Assembly: GCF_001180265.1 (NCBI RefSeq) | Contig: NZ_CVSW01000063.1 | Location: 1 to 64,000, forward strand | Source of the DNA: Prochlorococcus marinus | GTDB taxonomy: Bacteria > Cyanobacteriota > Cyanobacteriia > PCC-6307 > Cyanobiaceae | Direction: 5' to 3' | Length of the DNA: 64,000 nt | Shown here: positions 18,544-27,656 of the stretch, in pieces | Numbering within the stretch: the stretch's first letter is position 1 | How the letters are laid out: every line of letters starts with the position of its first letter | Notes under the pieces: model-generated | The model's database searches: none | What the model was told of the DNA's origin: nothing | The model's input: the letters and a program-made list of their open reading frames with translations, nothing else | Position numbers and translations under genes: made by a program

Positions 18544-19620
18544 ATGACGATCGCAGTTGGGAGCGCCCCACAAAGAGGATGGTTTGATGTCCTTGATGAT
18601 TGGTTGAAGCGCGACCGCTTTGTATTTATTGGTTGGTCCGGACTACTTCTACTTCCTTGTGCATATCTTGCTATAGGTGGTTGGTTTGTCGGAACAACAT
18701 TTGTTACCTCATGGTACACACACGGAGTTGCAAGCTCATACCTTGAAGGTTGTAACTTCTTAACAGCAGCTGTTAGCACCCCTGGCGATGCCATGGGACA
18801 CAGTCTTCTATTTTTATGGGGTCCTGAAGCCCAAGGTAGTTTCGTAAGATGGCTACAACTTGGTGGTCTTTGGAACTTCATCGCATTACACGGAGTATTT
18901 GGCCTAATAGGTTTTATGCTTCGTCAGTTCGAAATTGCTGGCCTTGTTGGAATTAGACCATACAATGCACTAGCTTTCTCAGCAGTAATTGCAGTATTCA
19001 CAAGTATTTTCCTCATTTATCCTTTAGGACAGCATAGTTGGTTCTTCGCGCCCTCATTCGGTGTTGCAGCAATCTTCCGTTATATCCTGTTCATCCAAGG
19101 TTTTCACAATATCACTCTTAACCCATTTCACATGATGGGAGTTGCTGGAATTCTTGGCGGCGCTCTACTTTGCGCTATTCATGGAGCTACAGTACAAAAT
19201 ACTTTGTATGAAGATACAAGTATCTATACAGATGGTAAGGTTCAAAGTTCAACATTTAGAGCTTTCGATCCAACTCAAGAAGAAGAAACTTATTCAATGA
19301 TTACAGCGAATAGATTCTGGAGTCAAATCTTCGGTATTGCTTTCTCAAACAAGCGTTTCTTACATTTCTTGATGCTTTTTGTACCTGTTATGGGTATGTG
19401 GACATCTTCAATCGGTATTGTCGGATTAGCACTAAACTTAAGAGCTTATGATTTCGTAAGCCAAGAAATACGTGCAGCAGAAGATCCAGAATTTGAAACT
19501 TTCTATACAAAAAATATACTTTTGAACGAAGGTATGCGAGCATGGATGTCTTCTGTGGATCAACCACACGAAAACTTTGTATTCCCTGAGGAGGTTCTTC
19601 CACGTGGAAACGCCCTTTAA
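18544..19620 (+). CDS. psbD: Photosystem II D2 reaction-centre protein
   Basis: A 358-residue D2 protein, which with D1 binds P680, pheophytin, QA and the non-haem iron. Sequence landmarks include the N-terminal [20 protein letters not shown], the [13 protein letters not shown] and [12 protein letters not shown] segments and the C-terminal [15 protein letters not shown] content is higher than the surroundings and codon use is of the highly expressed type. There is a 181-bp leader region upstream shared with ycf4, in which I find no convincing promoter or Shine-Dalgarno sequence. psbC starts inside its 3' end. Confidence 0.99.
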   Translation: MTIAVGSAPQRGWFDVLDDWLKRDRFVFIGWSGLLLLPCAYLAIGGWFVGTTFVTSWYTHGVASSYLEGCNFLTAAVSTPGDAMGHSLLFLWGPEAQGSFVRWLQLGGLWNFIALHGVFGLIGFMLRQFEIAGLVGIRPYNALAFSAVIAVFTSIFLIYPLGQHSWFFAPSFGVAAIFRYILFIQGFHNITLNPFHMMGVAGILGGALLCAIHGATVQNTLYEDTSIYTDGKVQSSTFRAFDPTQEEETYSMITANRFWSQIFGIAFSNKRFLHFLMLFVPVMGMWTSSIGIVGLALNLRAYDFVSQEIRAAEDPEFETFYTKNILLNEGMRAWMSSVDQPHENFVFPEEVLPRGNAL

Positions 19621-20986
19621 TAATTTATTAAGAGCTCCAAACCAAAGTATTGAGGAAACTGGTTATGCCTGGTACGTAGGCAACGCTAGATTAATCAATT
19701 TATCTGGACGTTTATTAGGAGCTCACATTGCTCACTCTGGACTAATAGTCTTTTGGGCGGGAGCAATGATGCTCTTTGAGGTTAATCATTTTACTTTTGA
19801 TAAACCAATGTGGGAGCAAGGTTTAATCTGTATGCCACACGTTGCAATGTTTGGTTATGGAATAGGCCCTGGTGGAGAAGTTACTGATATCATGCCTTTC
19901 TTCCAGGCAGGTGTGGTTCACTTGATAGCTTCTGCTGTACTTGGTTTTGGTGGCATTTACCATTCATTAGCAGGTCCAGAAAAACTTGAAGAAGATTTTC
20001 CATTTTTCTCCACCGATTGGAGAGATAAAAATCAAATGACAAATATCCTTGGATATCATTTGATTGTTTTAGGTGTAGGTGCATTAGCGTGGTCTGTAAA
20101 CTGGTGTTTTATTGGCGGTGCATATGACACTTGGGCACCTGGTGGAGGTGAAGTAAGACTTGTCAACCCAACATTAGATCCAAGAGTTATCCTTGGTTAT
20201 CTATTTAGATCTCCATGGGGAGGAGCTGGTTCAATAATCGGTGTTAACTCCATTGAAGATATTGTTGGTGGACATGTTTATGTGGGTATTACTGCAATCA
20301 TTGGAGGAATATTCCACATCTTTACCAAACCTTTTGGATGGGCAAGAAGAGCATTCATCTGGAATGGTGAAGGTTTACTAAGTTACGCTCTTGGTGGAAT
20401 TTGTGTAGCAAGTTTTATTGCTTCAACATTCATCTGGTTTAACAACACTGCTTACCCTTCAGAGTTTTATGGCCCAACAAATGCTGAAGCTTCACAGGCT
20501 CAAAGCTTTACTTTCCTTGTGAGAGATCAAAGAATTGGAGCTAATGTAGGTTCAACTATGGGACCAACAGGTCTAGGTAAGTATCTCATGAGATCTCCTA
20601 CTGGTGAAATTATATTTGGTGGTGAAACAATGAGATTTTGGGATTTCAGAGGTCCATGGTTAGAGCCTTTAAGAGGACCTAACGGATTGAGCCTTGAGAA
20701 AATTCAAAATGATATTCAGCCTTGGCAGGTAAGAAGAGCTGCTGAATATATGACTCATGCTCCTAACGCTTCTATCAACTCTGTTGGTGGAATCATTACA
20801 GAGCCTAATGCTGTTAACTTTGTTAATTTAAGACAATGGTTAGCTGCAGCTCAATTCTTCCTAGGATGGTTTACATTTATCGGTCACCTTTGGCATGCTG
20901 GACGTGCTAGAGCAGCCGCTGCAGGATTCGAAAAAGGAATCGACAGAAAGAGTGAACCAGCTCTAGAAATGCCTGATTTAGATTAA
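19604..20986 (+). CDS. psbC: Photosystem II CP43 core antenna protein
   Basis: A 460-residue chlorophyll a-binding inner antenna of PSII with six membrane helices and a large lumenal loop. The longest frame would start at TTG 19577, but the homologous start is GTG 19604 ([12 protein letters not shown]), preceded by a strong GAGGAGG at 19588-19594 and overlapping the psbD stop by 17 bp, as in chloroplasts and other cyanobacteria. [17 protein letters not shown] and [12 protein letters not shown] carry the lumenal loop region whose Glu and Arg contact the Mn cluster in PSII structures; the C-terminus contains [19 protein letters not shown]. Confidence 0.98.
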   Translation: METPFNNLLRAPNQSIEETGYAWYVGNARLINLSGRLLGAHIAHSGLIVFWAGAMMLFEVNHFTFDKPMWEQGLICMPHVAMFGYGIGPGGEVTDIMPFFQAGVVHLIASAVLGFGGIYHSLAGPEKLEEDFPFFSTDWRDKNQMTNILGYHLIVLGVGALAWSVNWCFIGGAYDTWAPGGGEVRLVNPTLDPRVILGYLFRSPWGGAGSIIGVNSIEDIVGGHVYVGITAIIGGIFHIFTKPFGWARRAFIWNGEGLLSYALGGICVASFIASTFIWFNNTAYPSEFYGPTNAEASQAQSFTFLVRDQRIGANVGSTMGPTGLGKYLMRSPTGEIIFGGETMRFWDFRGPWLEPLRGPNGLSLEKIQNDIQPWQVRRAAEYMTHAPNASINSVGGIITEPNAVNFVNLRQWLAAAQFFLGWFTFIGHLWHAGRARAAAAGFEKGIDRKSEPALEMPDLD

Positions 20987-21007
20987 TTTCTATCTCATCA
21001 AAAAAGG

Positions 21008-21035
21008 CCCTATCTTTAGATAGGGTTTTTTTTTT
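21008..21035 (+). terminator. Rho-independent terminator of psbDC
   Basis: A perfect 7-bp stem (CCCTATC / GATAGGG) with a TTTA loop is followed by ten T residues, 21 bp after the psbC stop. This is a textbook intrinsic terminator for the psbD-psbC transcript. The A-rich run upstream makes it weakly usable from the opposite direction for maf as well. Confidence 0.9.
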
Positions 21036-21043
21036 GCGCAAAT

Positions 21044-21658
21044 TTATTTTCTATGTAAATTTTCTCTGAGCCATGGCAAACTTAAACCCATTACATTACT
21101 GAAACAACCCTCTATTTTTTCTATATATTTGCCACCTATACCTTCCAAGGCAAATCCTCCGGCGCAATATAAAGGTTCATTTGTATCTACATAACTCTTG
21201 ATTTCCCAATCTTCCAAATTAGAAAAATAAACTCTTGAACTTACTGTTTTTTTTATTACTTCAGTGATTTTAAAGATCTTGGATGTTGAATCAAAATTTC
21301 CAATTATTAGAGTATGGCCAGTATGTAAAAATCCAAATTCTCCAGACATTTTTTTCCATCTAATTAATGCCTCCTCTTTATTGGATGGTTTTCCATAAGC
21401 TTCTCCTTTAAATTCAAAAATTGAATCACAACCAAGTATTTTCAATGGACCATAATTATATTCTTCGGGCAATGATATGTTTTGAATATTTTTAGATAAA
21501 CTATTAGCCTTTTGAAAAGATAATTCCAAAGCTAAATTAAATATATTCTTTTCTTTAATAGTAGTTTCATCAAAGTCACTTGAAATTTGAATAAATTCAA
21601 TTTGACAATTTTCAAGTAATTTCTTTCTAGAATGAGAAGCAGAGGCTAGAATTAACAC
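21044..21658 (-). CDS. Maf-family nucleoside triphosphate pyrophosphatase
   Basis: A 204-residue Maf/HAM1-fold enzyme that hydrolyses non-canonical or excess nucleotides to monophosphates. The N-terminal [15 protein letters not shown] is the Maf signature (S-x2-R-x2-LL); [12 protein letters not shown] and [20 protein letters not shown] carry the acidic metal-binding residues, and [19 protein letters not shown] is the conserved C-terminal block. The catalytic aspartate in CDSIF appears to be in place. It converges on psbC across the terminator and is divergent from cobQ. Nucleotide preference cannot be told from the sequence. Confidence 0.92.
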   Translation of the reverse strand: MLILASASHSRKKLLENCQIEFIQISSDFDETTIKEKNIFNLALELSFQKANSLSKNIQNISLPEEYNYGPLKILGCDSIFEFKGEAYGKPSNKEEALIRWKKMSGEFGFLHTGHTLIIGNFDSTSKIFKITEVIKKTVSSRVYFSNLEDWEIKSYVDTNEPLYCAGGFALEGIGGKYIEKIEGCFSNVMGLSLPWLRENLHRK

Positions 21659-21724
21659 AAATTTTTTACCAAATTATAATTCAATTCTCTAATTAATAAA
21701 TTTTTTAATTGATATAAATAACTA

Positions 21725-23254
21725 ATGGAGTTAGAAGAAAAATTACATGAAATAAAGAAACCAATAATGGTACTGGGCACTTCCAGTGGAGCAGGAAAAT
21801 CCTTAACGGTTACTGCTATTTGCAGGATTCTTAAAAATTCAGGAGAAGAACCAATCCCTTTTAAAGGGCAAAACATGAGTAACAACGCTTGGGTTGACTG
21901 CGAGGGTGGAGAGATGGCATATTCACAAGCACTTCAAGCTTTTGCTTGTGGTATTAACCCCTGTACAGAAATGAATCCCATTTTATTAAAACCACAAGGC
22001 AATTCAATAAGTGAAGTGATTCACCTTGGCCAAAGTATAGGAATAACAAGCGCCAAAAATTACTACAAAGATTGGTTTATTCCAGGTTGGGAGGTAATTA
22101 AAAAAAGTCTAAGTTCTATTTACAAAAAAAACCCAAATTGTCGTTTGATTATCGAAGGAGCTGGAAGTCCAGTCGAAATGAATTTAATACATAGAGATCT
22201 CACAAATTTAAGAGTTGCTAAGTATTTAAATGCAAATTGCATTTTGGTGTCTGATATTGAAAGAGGAGGAGTATTTGCACAAATAATCGGAACTCTTGAA
22301 TTATTGAAACCCGAAGAAAGAAAACTTATTAAGGGGATTATTATAAATAGATTTAGAGGAGACCTCTCATTATTTGAAGAAGGGAAAAAATGGATAGAAA
22401 ATAAAACTAAAGTCCCTGTTATTGGAATTATTCCATGGTTAAATGATTCGTTCCCTCCAGAAGATTCTTTAGATTTAATAGAAAAAAAATCACGCTTCTC
22501 TAATCCTATGATCAAAGTTGGAATTATAAATTTGCCATCTATAAGTAATTTTTCAGATTTTGATCCATTAGAAAATGAAGAATCATTATCAATTGAATGG
22601 ATTAGAGAATCGCAAAACTTGAATAAGTATGATTTTATTATTATTCCTGGGAGTAAACAAACTATTAAAGATCAAATATTTCTTGAAAATTCAGGTTTAT
22701 CTCAGGATATAAGAGACTATTCAAATAGTAATGGGAATATAGTTGGGATCTGTGGAGGTTTACAAATGTTAGGAACAACTCTTGAAGATCCTTATTCTAA
22801 AGAGGGTGCCAAGATTTATTCTGAACAAACAACAAAAGGGATTGGATTACTGCCATTAAAAACAACTTTTTTTGAGAAAAAATTAACCCGTCAAATTAAT
22901 TCCGAATCTTTATGGCCATGCCAATCCAAAATTAGTGGTTTTGAAATTCACAATGGGCAGACAGAATTAGATAATACTCAAAACTCATTAAATATCAGTC
23001 CTATTTTTAAAGACTTAAATCTAGGTTGGTATAAAGAGAATAAAGAAGGTGGAACTATTGCAGGAACATACATACATGGGATCTTTGAAAATGATATTTG
23101 GAGAGATCAATATATAAATTTGATAAGAAAGAGAAAAAAATTACCAGCATTAGAGAAAAGAACAAGTTCCTATAAAATTAAGCGAGAATCAATAATTGAA
23201 AATCTCGCAAATGAATTTAACAAGAATTTAAATCTCTCATCATTATTAAATTGA
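21725..23254 (+). CDS. cobQ: Cobyric acid synthase
   Basis: A 509-residue glutamine-dependent amidotransferase of the late cobalamin pathway that amidates the b, d, e and g side chains of adenosylcobyrinate diamide. The N-terminal P-loop ATPase domain begins LGTSSGAGKSLTVTAICR with the following KGQNMSNNAW segment; the C-terminal class I GATase-like domain has the nucleophile in VGICGGLQMLG and the histidine in GTYIHGIFEND. Prochlorococcus makes pseudocobalamin, so presence of this gene is expected. Its TGA overlaps the TTG of the next ferredoxin gene. Confidence 0.95.
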   Translation: MELEEKLHEIKKPIMVLGTSSGAGKSLTVTAICRILKNSGEEPIPFKGQNMSNNAWVDCEGGEMAYSQALQAFACGINPCTEMNPILLKPQGNSISEVIHLGQSIGITSAKNYYKDWFIPGWEVIKKSLSSIYKKNPNCRLIIEGAGSPVEMNLIHRDLTNLRVAKYLNANCILVSDIERGGVFAQIIGTLELLKPEERKLIKGIIINRFRGDLSLFEEGKKWIENKTKVPVIGIIPWLNDSFPPEDSLDLIEKKSRFSNPMIKVGIINLPSISNFSDFDPLENEESLSIEWIRESQNLNKYDFIIIPGSKQTIKDQIFLENSGLSQDIRDYSNSNGNIVGICGGLQMLGTTLEDPYSKEGAKIYSEQTTKGIGLLPLKTTFFEKKLTRQINSESLWPCQSKISGFEIHNGQTELDNTQNSLNISPIFKDLNLGWYKENKEGGTIAGTYIHGIFENDIWRDQYINLIRKRKKLPALEKRTSSYKIKRESIIENLANEFNKNLNLSSLLN

Positions 23255-23502
23255 AGAACTCAAAAATTAAAATTATTTGGCCAAACAACATTGAAACTTT
23301 TGTTTCGGAGGGAGATGATTGGTTCTCATCTGCAGAAAAAGTAGGTTTAGAAATCCCAACTGGCTGTCTTACAGGAAGTTGCGGTGCCTGTGAAATAGAT
23401 GTAAATGGTAAAACGGTAAGGGCTTGTGTAAGTGATATTAAAAGTAATAAAAATTCTCTCTTAAAGGTTTCCTTGACTACAGATCCATTTTGGGAAAACT
23501 AA
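23251..23502 (+). CDS. Plant-type [2Fe-2S] ferredoxin, short divergent form
   Basis: An 83-residue beta-grasp ferredoxin. The cluster ligands follow the plant-type pattern C-x4-C-x2-C (CLTGSCGAC) with the fourth cysteine unusually close (VRAC, about 11 residues on rather than the roughly 29 of photosynthetic ferredoxin), which is closer to the xanthine dehydrogenase/adrenodoxin-like spacing. It starts with TTG overlapping the cobQ stop (TTGA), indicating translational coupling. A role in supplying electrons to corrinoid synthesis is inference from position only. Confidence 0.88.
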   Translation: MKNSKIKIIWPNNIETFVSEGDDWFSSAEKVGLEIPTGCLTGSCGACEIDVNGKTVRACVSDIKSNKNSLLKVSLTTDPFWEN

Positions 23503-23517
23503 ATTTCTTATTGTTTA

Positions 23518-25341
23518 TTAATATAAAAAATTAAACTTAATTCCTAATCTATATTCTTCTTCTTTAAGAAGTTGCCCAATATCTTGAATTCCTGCGGCAT
23601 TAGAAAAATACAAATCCAATGACCTTTCCGGAGAAAACGAATACCTAATTGCAAGTGTAGAATTCAAATCAGAATCGTTTTTAATTGAAGTATTTACCTC
23701 AGGGATAAGCATTAAATTATCCGATAAATTTATATAACTTGAGAAGCCGATCCCACCAAAACTGTCTAATCCACTATAAAAATATTTTGGACTAATATTA
23801 AAGGCCAACCAATTGTTTAATCTAAATGTATTCATTAATTCTGCGAATAAATAACCTTGATTAGTATCATCATTTCTACCAACAGAGGATCTTAATGCGA
23901 CCCAATAGAGGTCATATTTTTGAGGACTAAAAATTAAAAGCTTTCCGCCTAACCTAAAATTAAGATTATCTTCATTAAGAAAGGTTGAATATAAATGTGA
24001 ATTTTTACTTCCGCTTAAGTCTAAATCATTAAAATAACCAATATTAAGCAGTTCTAGTTGGAATATATTTGATAAAGAATAACTATAAGAACCAAACAAA
24101 TTTCCTCCACTATCGTAGTTAATAAAAATTTGTGAAGTATTAGCTCTTGGAATTAAGGCATTATTTACTGTGATTCCACCACTACTAATCAATTTATCTC
24201 TTTTATTTAAAGGAGTAAGGTATGTATCCTCTGCGTCGGGTCTATAAGTTAAATTAGCGGAATAAAGAGGAAGATTGTCAGAAGGTATTGTGAGCAATCC
24301 AGTAGATGGAGAAGCCCCATATGAATTAGTAATTTTGCCTTCAACTCCTATCTTAGGATTAACATCCCATCCTAAACCAAAACTGTATATAGACTTTCTT
24401 GAGTAATTTAAATCACTATCAAAGTAGTTATTACCTGGGCCTAAAGGGATCGTATATGATGCAAGAAAATTAAGATCTTTAGCTACATCAAAGACAACAC
24501 CACTTCCAATGTAGAAATTATTACCATAAGCATTTTTACCAATTCCTTTAGAACCTAATTTCTCTGGCAAAAATGTGATACCTGGAACAACTAAAGCAGT
24601 AAATTTTTCATTTAAATTTTTTGATATAGGAAAAGATATAGCCCCAACCAAGTTTTCAAACTTTTCTTTACCGAATGCACTATCTTTTTGATTGTATATA
24701 CTTTTTGCAGTTTTAGATCCACTAGCATGCCTCCAATATTCAAGACTTGATGCTAATGACAATCCAAAATCAAAATCTTTATCATCTATTAATTTTTTCT
24801 TGAATGAAAGTCCATAACTCTGCCAATAATAGTTAACTTTCTGACCGCTTACTAAGTTATAAAGGTCATCATCTGCACCTGTTATGTAAATAGAAAGAAG
24901 GGAAGAATCAGAAATTCCGTAATCAAAAACAAATGAAGGATTTTGCTGCCCAGTACCAGCAGACACACCTGAATCAAAAGATGATTTCCACCTCACAGAG
25001 CTTTGAAAATTGCCATACTCAAGAAAATTATTGAGTGGTAAAAAAGGTTCAAGTTCAGTAATAGAAGTAGTTGATTTATTCGAAGATCCATATTTTCTTG
25101 TTTCATCTGATAATTTTTTACTGTTTGTTATTGAATCTCGTTTATTCTTATTTTCAAAATAAAATTGATCATTCTTGTAGGATTTCCAGATAATTTTTTC
25201 CGCTGATTTCGTTTTATTTTCCTTTACCTTTTCCCAAATAACCTTATTTGATTCAGAAAAATCTTTTTTTATCTTTTCAGCAAAAACTTCTAGAAAATTA
25301 AATAATTGACTAAATAAAAATATAAAAAAAATCAATCTCAT
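23518..25341 (-). CDS. Predicted outer-membrane beta-barrel protein, unknown function
   Basis: A 607-residue exported protein. The frame is open to a TTG at 25386, but the ATG at 25341 gives a clean signal peptide (RLIFFIFLFSQLFNFLEVFA). A Lys/Ser-rich spacer (about 20-95) leads to a C-terminal region of alternating aromatic/polar strands (SIYSFGLGWDVNPKIGVEGK, NIFQLELLNIGYF) rich in Gly, Asn and Tyr, ending in an aromatic (GIKFNFLY), all features of an outer-membrane barrel of about 20 strands. It has no porin family signature I recognise. A 52-aa ORF lies 98 bp upstream on the same strand. Confidence 0.75.
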   Translation of the reverse strand: MRLIFFIFLFSQLFNFLEVFAEKIKKDFSESNKVIWEKVKENKTKSAEKIIWKSYKNDQFYFENKNKRDSITNSKKLSDETRKYGSSNKSTTSITELEPFLPLNNFLEYGNFQSSVRWKSSFDSGVSAGTGQQNPSFVFDYGISDSSLLSIYITGADDDLYNLVSGQKVNYYWQSYGLSFKKKLIDDKDFDFGLSLASSLEYWRHASGSKTAKSIYNQKDSAFGKEKFENLVGAISFPISKNLNEKFTALVVPGITFLPEKLGSKGIGKNAYGNNFYIGSGVVFDVAKDLNFLASYTIPLGPGNNYFDSDLNYSRKSIYSFGLGWDVNPKIGVEGKITNSYGASPSTGLLTIPSDNLPLYSANLTYRPDAEDTYLTPLNKRDKLISSGGITVNNALIPRANTSQIFINYDSGGNLFGSYSYSLSNIFQLELLNIGYFNDLDLSGSKNSHLYSTFLNEDNLNFRLGGKLLIFSPQKYDLYWVALRSSVGRNDDTNQGYLFAELMNTFRLNNWLAFNISPKYFYSGLDSFGGIGFSSYINLSDNLMLIPEVNTSIKNDSDLNSTLAIRYSFSPERSLDLYFSNAAGIQDIGQLLKEEEYRLGIKFNFLY

Positions 25342-25438
25342 ATCAAAATTATTAGACCGACTGAGTAATTTCCTAATTATATGCAAAATAGTCCCCTATT
25401 TTTAAGGATCTCTTCAATATTTTAAATTTATATTTTCC

Positions 25439-25597
25439 TTAGTAAATTTTGCAATGAGAACTAGTTGGATGGTCTATGCATTCTTTTTCCCAATAATCTT
25501 TTCTTTGATCTTTAGGTAGTTGATAGTTAAAATCATGCCTTTCCCAAATATCTGAAGTTGCATTTCTAAGAGCAGTGAATGGAGTAGTGAGTCTCAT
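25439..25597 (-). CDS. Small hypothetical protein (52 aa)
   Basis: A short ORF from ATG 25597 to TAA 25439 with a very good GGAGG Shine-Dalgarno five bases upstream. The product (MRLTTPFTALRNATSDIWER, then a charged middle with YQLPKDQRKDYWEK and a C-terminal pair of cysteines in ECIDHPTSSHCKIY) is hydrophilic and not recognised. The strong ribosome binding site, the aromatic-rich composition and the two cysteines argue for a real gene despite its size. It is upstream of the beta-barrel gene and may share its transcript. Confidence 0.6.
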   Translation of the reverse strand: MRLTTPFTALRNATSDIWERHDFNYQLPKDQRKDYWEKECIDHPTSSHCKIY

Positions 25598-25651
25598 AGA
25601 ACCTCCAATATCTCAACTCCTTAATTATCCACCTTTTGAATTGAAATTAAT

Positions 25652-25690
25652 AGAGTATTAATACCAGAGTATTAATACCAGAGTATTAAT
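25652..25690. repeat. Tandem 14-bp direct repeat, nearly three copies
   Basis: The unit AGAGTATTAATACC is repeated at 25652-25665 and 25666-25679 and a third time to base 11 at 25680-25690, where it diverges. Each unit contains the palindrome GTATTAATAC. It lies in the 136-bp gap between two divergent small ORFs. It could be a slippage product or tandem operators. Confidence 0.9.
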
Positions 25691-25733
25691 GCTTTGTGGA
25701 TGCCACTATAGTTAAAAGAGAAAAAGTAGAAGT

Positions 25734-25904
25734 ATGACTCAATGGAATGACAAATCTTGGCAGAAAGAGTTCTTGAATATGAAATCTCATTCGCCTTCAG
25801 ATGCAAAACTCTTAATGGGTGGTATAAGAGGATTGAAAGATGCTTGGCGTTTAGGTGTTCTGCAAGTTGAATACGAAAAATTGAAGAAAGCAAAAGAGCA
25901 GTAA
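25734..25904 (+). CDS. Small hypothetical protein (56 aa)
   Basis: An ORF of 56 codons (MTQWNDKSWQKEFLNMKSHS at the start; KLKKAKEQ at the end). It is polar, helical and basic, with RGLKDAWRLGVLQVEYEKL forming a probable amphipathic helix. Not recognised. A second ORF starts 5 bp after its stop and has similar composition, suggesting a two-gene transcript. Both are below the usual length cut-off; coding potential is supported by the tight spacing and by lack of in-frame low-complexity AT runs. Confidence 0.5.
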   Translation: MTQWNDKSWQKEFLNMKSHSPSDAKLLMGGIRGLKDAWRLGVLQVEYEKLKKAKEQ

Positions 25905-25909
25905 CAGCA

Positions 25910-26077
25910 ATGAAAGAAGAAATAGATTGGAAAAAAGAACTCCTTGAAAGTAAGAAGTTCAATAATAAATTTTCAAAGAACATATTAGAAAATGGTGCAA
26001 AGAATTATATGCAAGGAATCTATATGGGATATATGTACCATAGATGGAAAAAGATTAGAGAGAAATCTATACCATAA
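25910..26077 (+). CDS. Small hypothetical protein (55 aa)
   Basis: A 55-codon ORF starting 5 bp after the previous one. The product is Lys-rich at the N-terminus (KEEIDWKKELLESKKFNNKF) and has an aromatic/Met segment (NYMQGIYMGYMYHRWKK) near the C-terminus that may form a short amphipathic helix. Function unknown. Its spacing to the 56-aa ORF and shared strand suggest co-translation. It borders the repeat-rich non-coding stretch next to tRNA-Ser. Confidence 0.5.
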   Translation: MKEEIDWKKELLESKKFNNKFSKNILENGAKNYMQGIYMGYMYHRWKKIREKSIP

Positions 26078-26383
26078 GCATTACCAAAAGTATCTACCAC
26101 ATCCCAAAAAGCACTCCACCATGGGTTTCTTTTCCACTACAGGTTAATAGGAAATCATAAGAATTGAACCCCAAGTCGTTATGGCATTTCTTTCCACCAC
26201 ATGGGGGATTATCTACCACATTCATTTAAAAAAAAACTACATTTATCCACCACATTTTGATGGCAATTATAACGTTAAATTCAAAATAACAATTTAAATC
26301 TAAATTTAATCAACTATCGCTTATTTGAGTGCATTTAGGAAGAATAATTACCACACTCAAAAGTGAAAGGATTTAATTTTATG
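26078..26383. repeat. 306-bp non-coding stretch with dispersed 12-bp TWTCYACCACAT repeats
   Basis: No gene is evident here on either strand. The stretch holds four near-identical copies of a 12-bp motif: TATCTACCACAT at 26091-26102 and 26210-26221, TTTCCACCACAT at 26191-26202 and TATCCACCACAT at 26244-26255, plus degenerate relatives near 26112 (CACTCCACCAT), 26131 (TTTCCACTACAG) and 26349 (TACCACACT). The last 125 bp is plain AT-rich DNA before tRNA-Ser. All four good copies have the same orientation. Function unknown; binding sites, recombination sites or remnants of a mobile element are all possible. Confidence 0.8.
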
Positions 26384-26468
26384 CGGAGAGGGTGGGATTC
26401 GAACCCACGAATAGTCACCTATTAAACGATTTCGAATCGTTCGCTTTCGACCACTCAGCCACCTCTCC
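26384..26468 (-). tRNA. tRNA-Ser(CGA)
   Basis: An 85-nt class II tRNA on the minus strand. Acceptor arms GGAGAGG and CCTCTCC pair over 7 bp with discriminator G; the D-arm is GGCTGAGTGGTCGAAAGC, the anticodon stem-loop AACGA-TTCGAAA-TCGTT shows anticodon CGA (codon UCG), a long variable arm typical of tRNA-Ser follows, and the T-arm GTGGGTTCGAATCCCAC is perfect. CCA is not encoded. tRNA-Ser genes are common integration sites, and a repeat-rich stretch abuts this one. Confidence 0.96.
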
Positions 26469-26531
26469 AGCTTTTATTGATTATCTATAAATCAGATAAA
26501 AAAATTATGATCTTTTTATTTATCTTAATTT

Positions 26532-27554
26532 TTAATCCCAACCAGCATCTTTCATCAAGTTTATTGCAAGAGAGTTATTTACCCCTAGTTCATCTACAGT
26601 AACCTTATCAGGAGTAAATTCCCCAAAGTTCTTGACTATAGGGTTTTGATTAACCTCTTTTAATGGATGTTCAAAGGTAGGAGCTGCTAATCCTTTGCTG
26701 CCGCTTGGAGAAGCTAAATATTCAAGGAGCTTAATAGCTTCAGCTTTATTAGTTGCGTATTTTGCAACCCCTCCAGCACTTATATTTACATGGGCAGGGC
26801 TTGGGGTAATAACTGCTGTTCTTTGCGCATAAAGAGTATCTCTCCTGCCATTAACCCCAGCCAACATCCTTGCAACATAATAATGATTAACAATTCCTAC
26901 TCCACATTTTTTCTTAGAAACTGCTCTAATTATTGAAATATCTCCAGGGAAGAAAGGTTGAGAAACATTAGAAATCATTCCGTTTAACCAAGCCTTAGTT
27001 TCCAATTCCCCTTTATTAACTATTTGATTAGCTACTAAAGATTGATTATATGGGCTTTTTCTATTTCTTAAACATACTTTACCTTTTAAGGAGGGATCAG
27101 CTAAGTCTGTATAGTCATTTATCTTACTAATATCAACAACTTTTGGATTAGCAACCATAACTCTAACTCTTCTAGTGAGTGCATACCATTCCTTATCTTT
27201 ATCCTTGAGTCCAGTTGGAACATCATTTTCCAATGATTTTGATTCTACACTTTGGAGAAGTCCAGCTTTAGCAGCATTTGTAATTCTTGCTGCATCAACT
27301 AGCAATATTAAATCCGCCTGAGAATTCTTTCCCTCTCTTTTCAATCTTTCAATTAAAGATATTCCTGCCGCTTCTATTAGCCTAACTTTTATTCCTGTTT
27401 CTTCTGCAAATTTTTTGTATACACTTCTATCAGTATTGTAATGTCTACCCGAATAAACTCTGACTTCTTTTTCTGTTGAATTGGCTGGTAAATTTACATT
27501 AAATAAAAATGTTAATGTTAGTGCTGAGTAAAAAAGTTTTTTTAAGTTTTGCAC
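26532..27554 (-). CDS. futA: Ferric iron ABC transporter substrate-binding protein (FutA/IdiA)
   Basis: A 340-residue periplasmic iron(III)-binding protein. The GTG-initiated N-terminus has a Sec signal peptide (about 1-27, FYSALTLTFLFNVNLPANS), followed by the family start EVRVYSGRHYNTDRSVYKKF; SQADLILLVDAARITNA and CGVGIVNHYYVARML are typical, the latter carrying the tandem tyrosines that bind Fe3+ in this family. In cyanobacteria it delivers iron to FutBC and is strongly induced by iron limitation. The membrane and ATPase components are not adjacent. It is divergent from a PiuC-like dioxygenase. Confidence 0.94.
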   Translation of the reverse strand: MQNLKKLFYSALTLTFLFNVNLPANSTEKEVRVYSGRHYNTDRSVYKKFAEETGIKVRLIEAAGISLIERLKREGKNSQADLILLVDAARITNAAKAGLLQSVESKSLENDVPTGLKDKDKEWYALTRRVRVMVANPKVVDISKINDYTDLADPSLKGKVCLRNRKSPYNQSLVANQIVNKGELETKAWLNGMISNVSQPFFPGDISIIRAVSKKKCGVGIVNHYYVARMLAGVNGRRDTLYAQRTAVITPSPAHVNISAGGVAKYATNKAEAIKLLEYLASPSGSKGLAAPTFEHPLKEVNQNPIVKNFGEFTPDKVTVDELGVNNSLAINLMKDAGWD

Positions 27555-27656
27555 TTTTTAAAATAAGTATCTATCGTTACTTTATACCCATCAAAACTGC
27601 TAAGGCTTTAAAAGCGATCATCTATACATAGAGATGTATCATTTTATATATTGCAA

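Noticed and set aside
19577-19603. TTG start for psbC nine codons upstream
   Set aside because: The conserved GTG at 19604 has a strong GAGGAGG and matches the psbC start in chloroplasts and other cyanobacteria.
26078-26255. Possible CRISPR array or tmRNA piece (CCACCA-like ends)
   Set aside because: The repeats are only 12 bp, unevenly spaced (19 to 100 bp) and without a leader or cas genes; no tag peptide or pairing halves of tmRNA were found.
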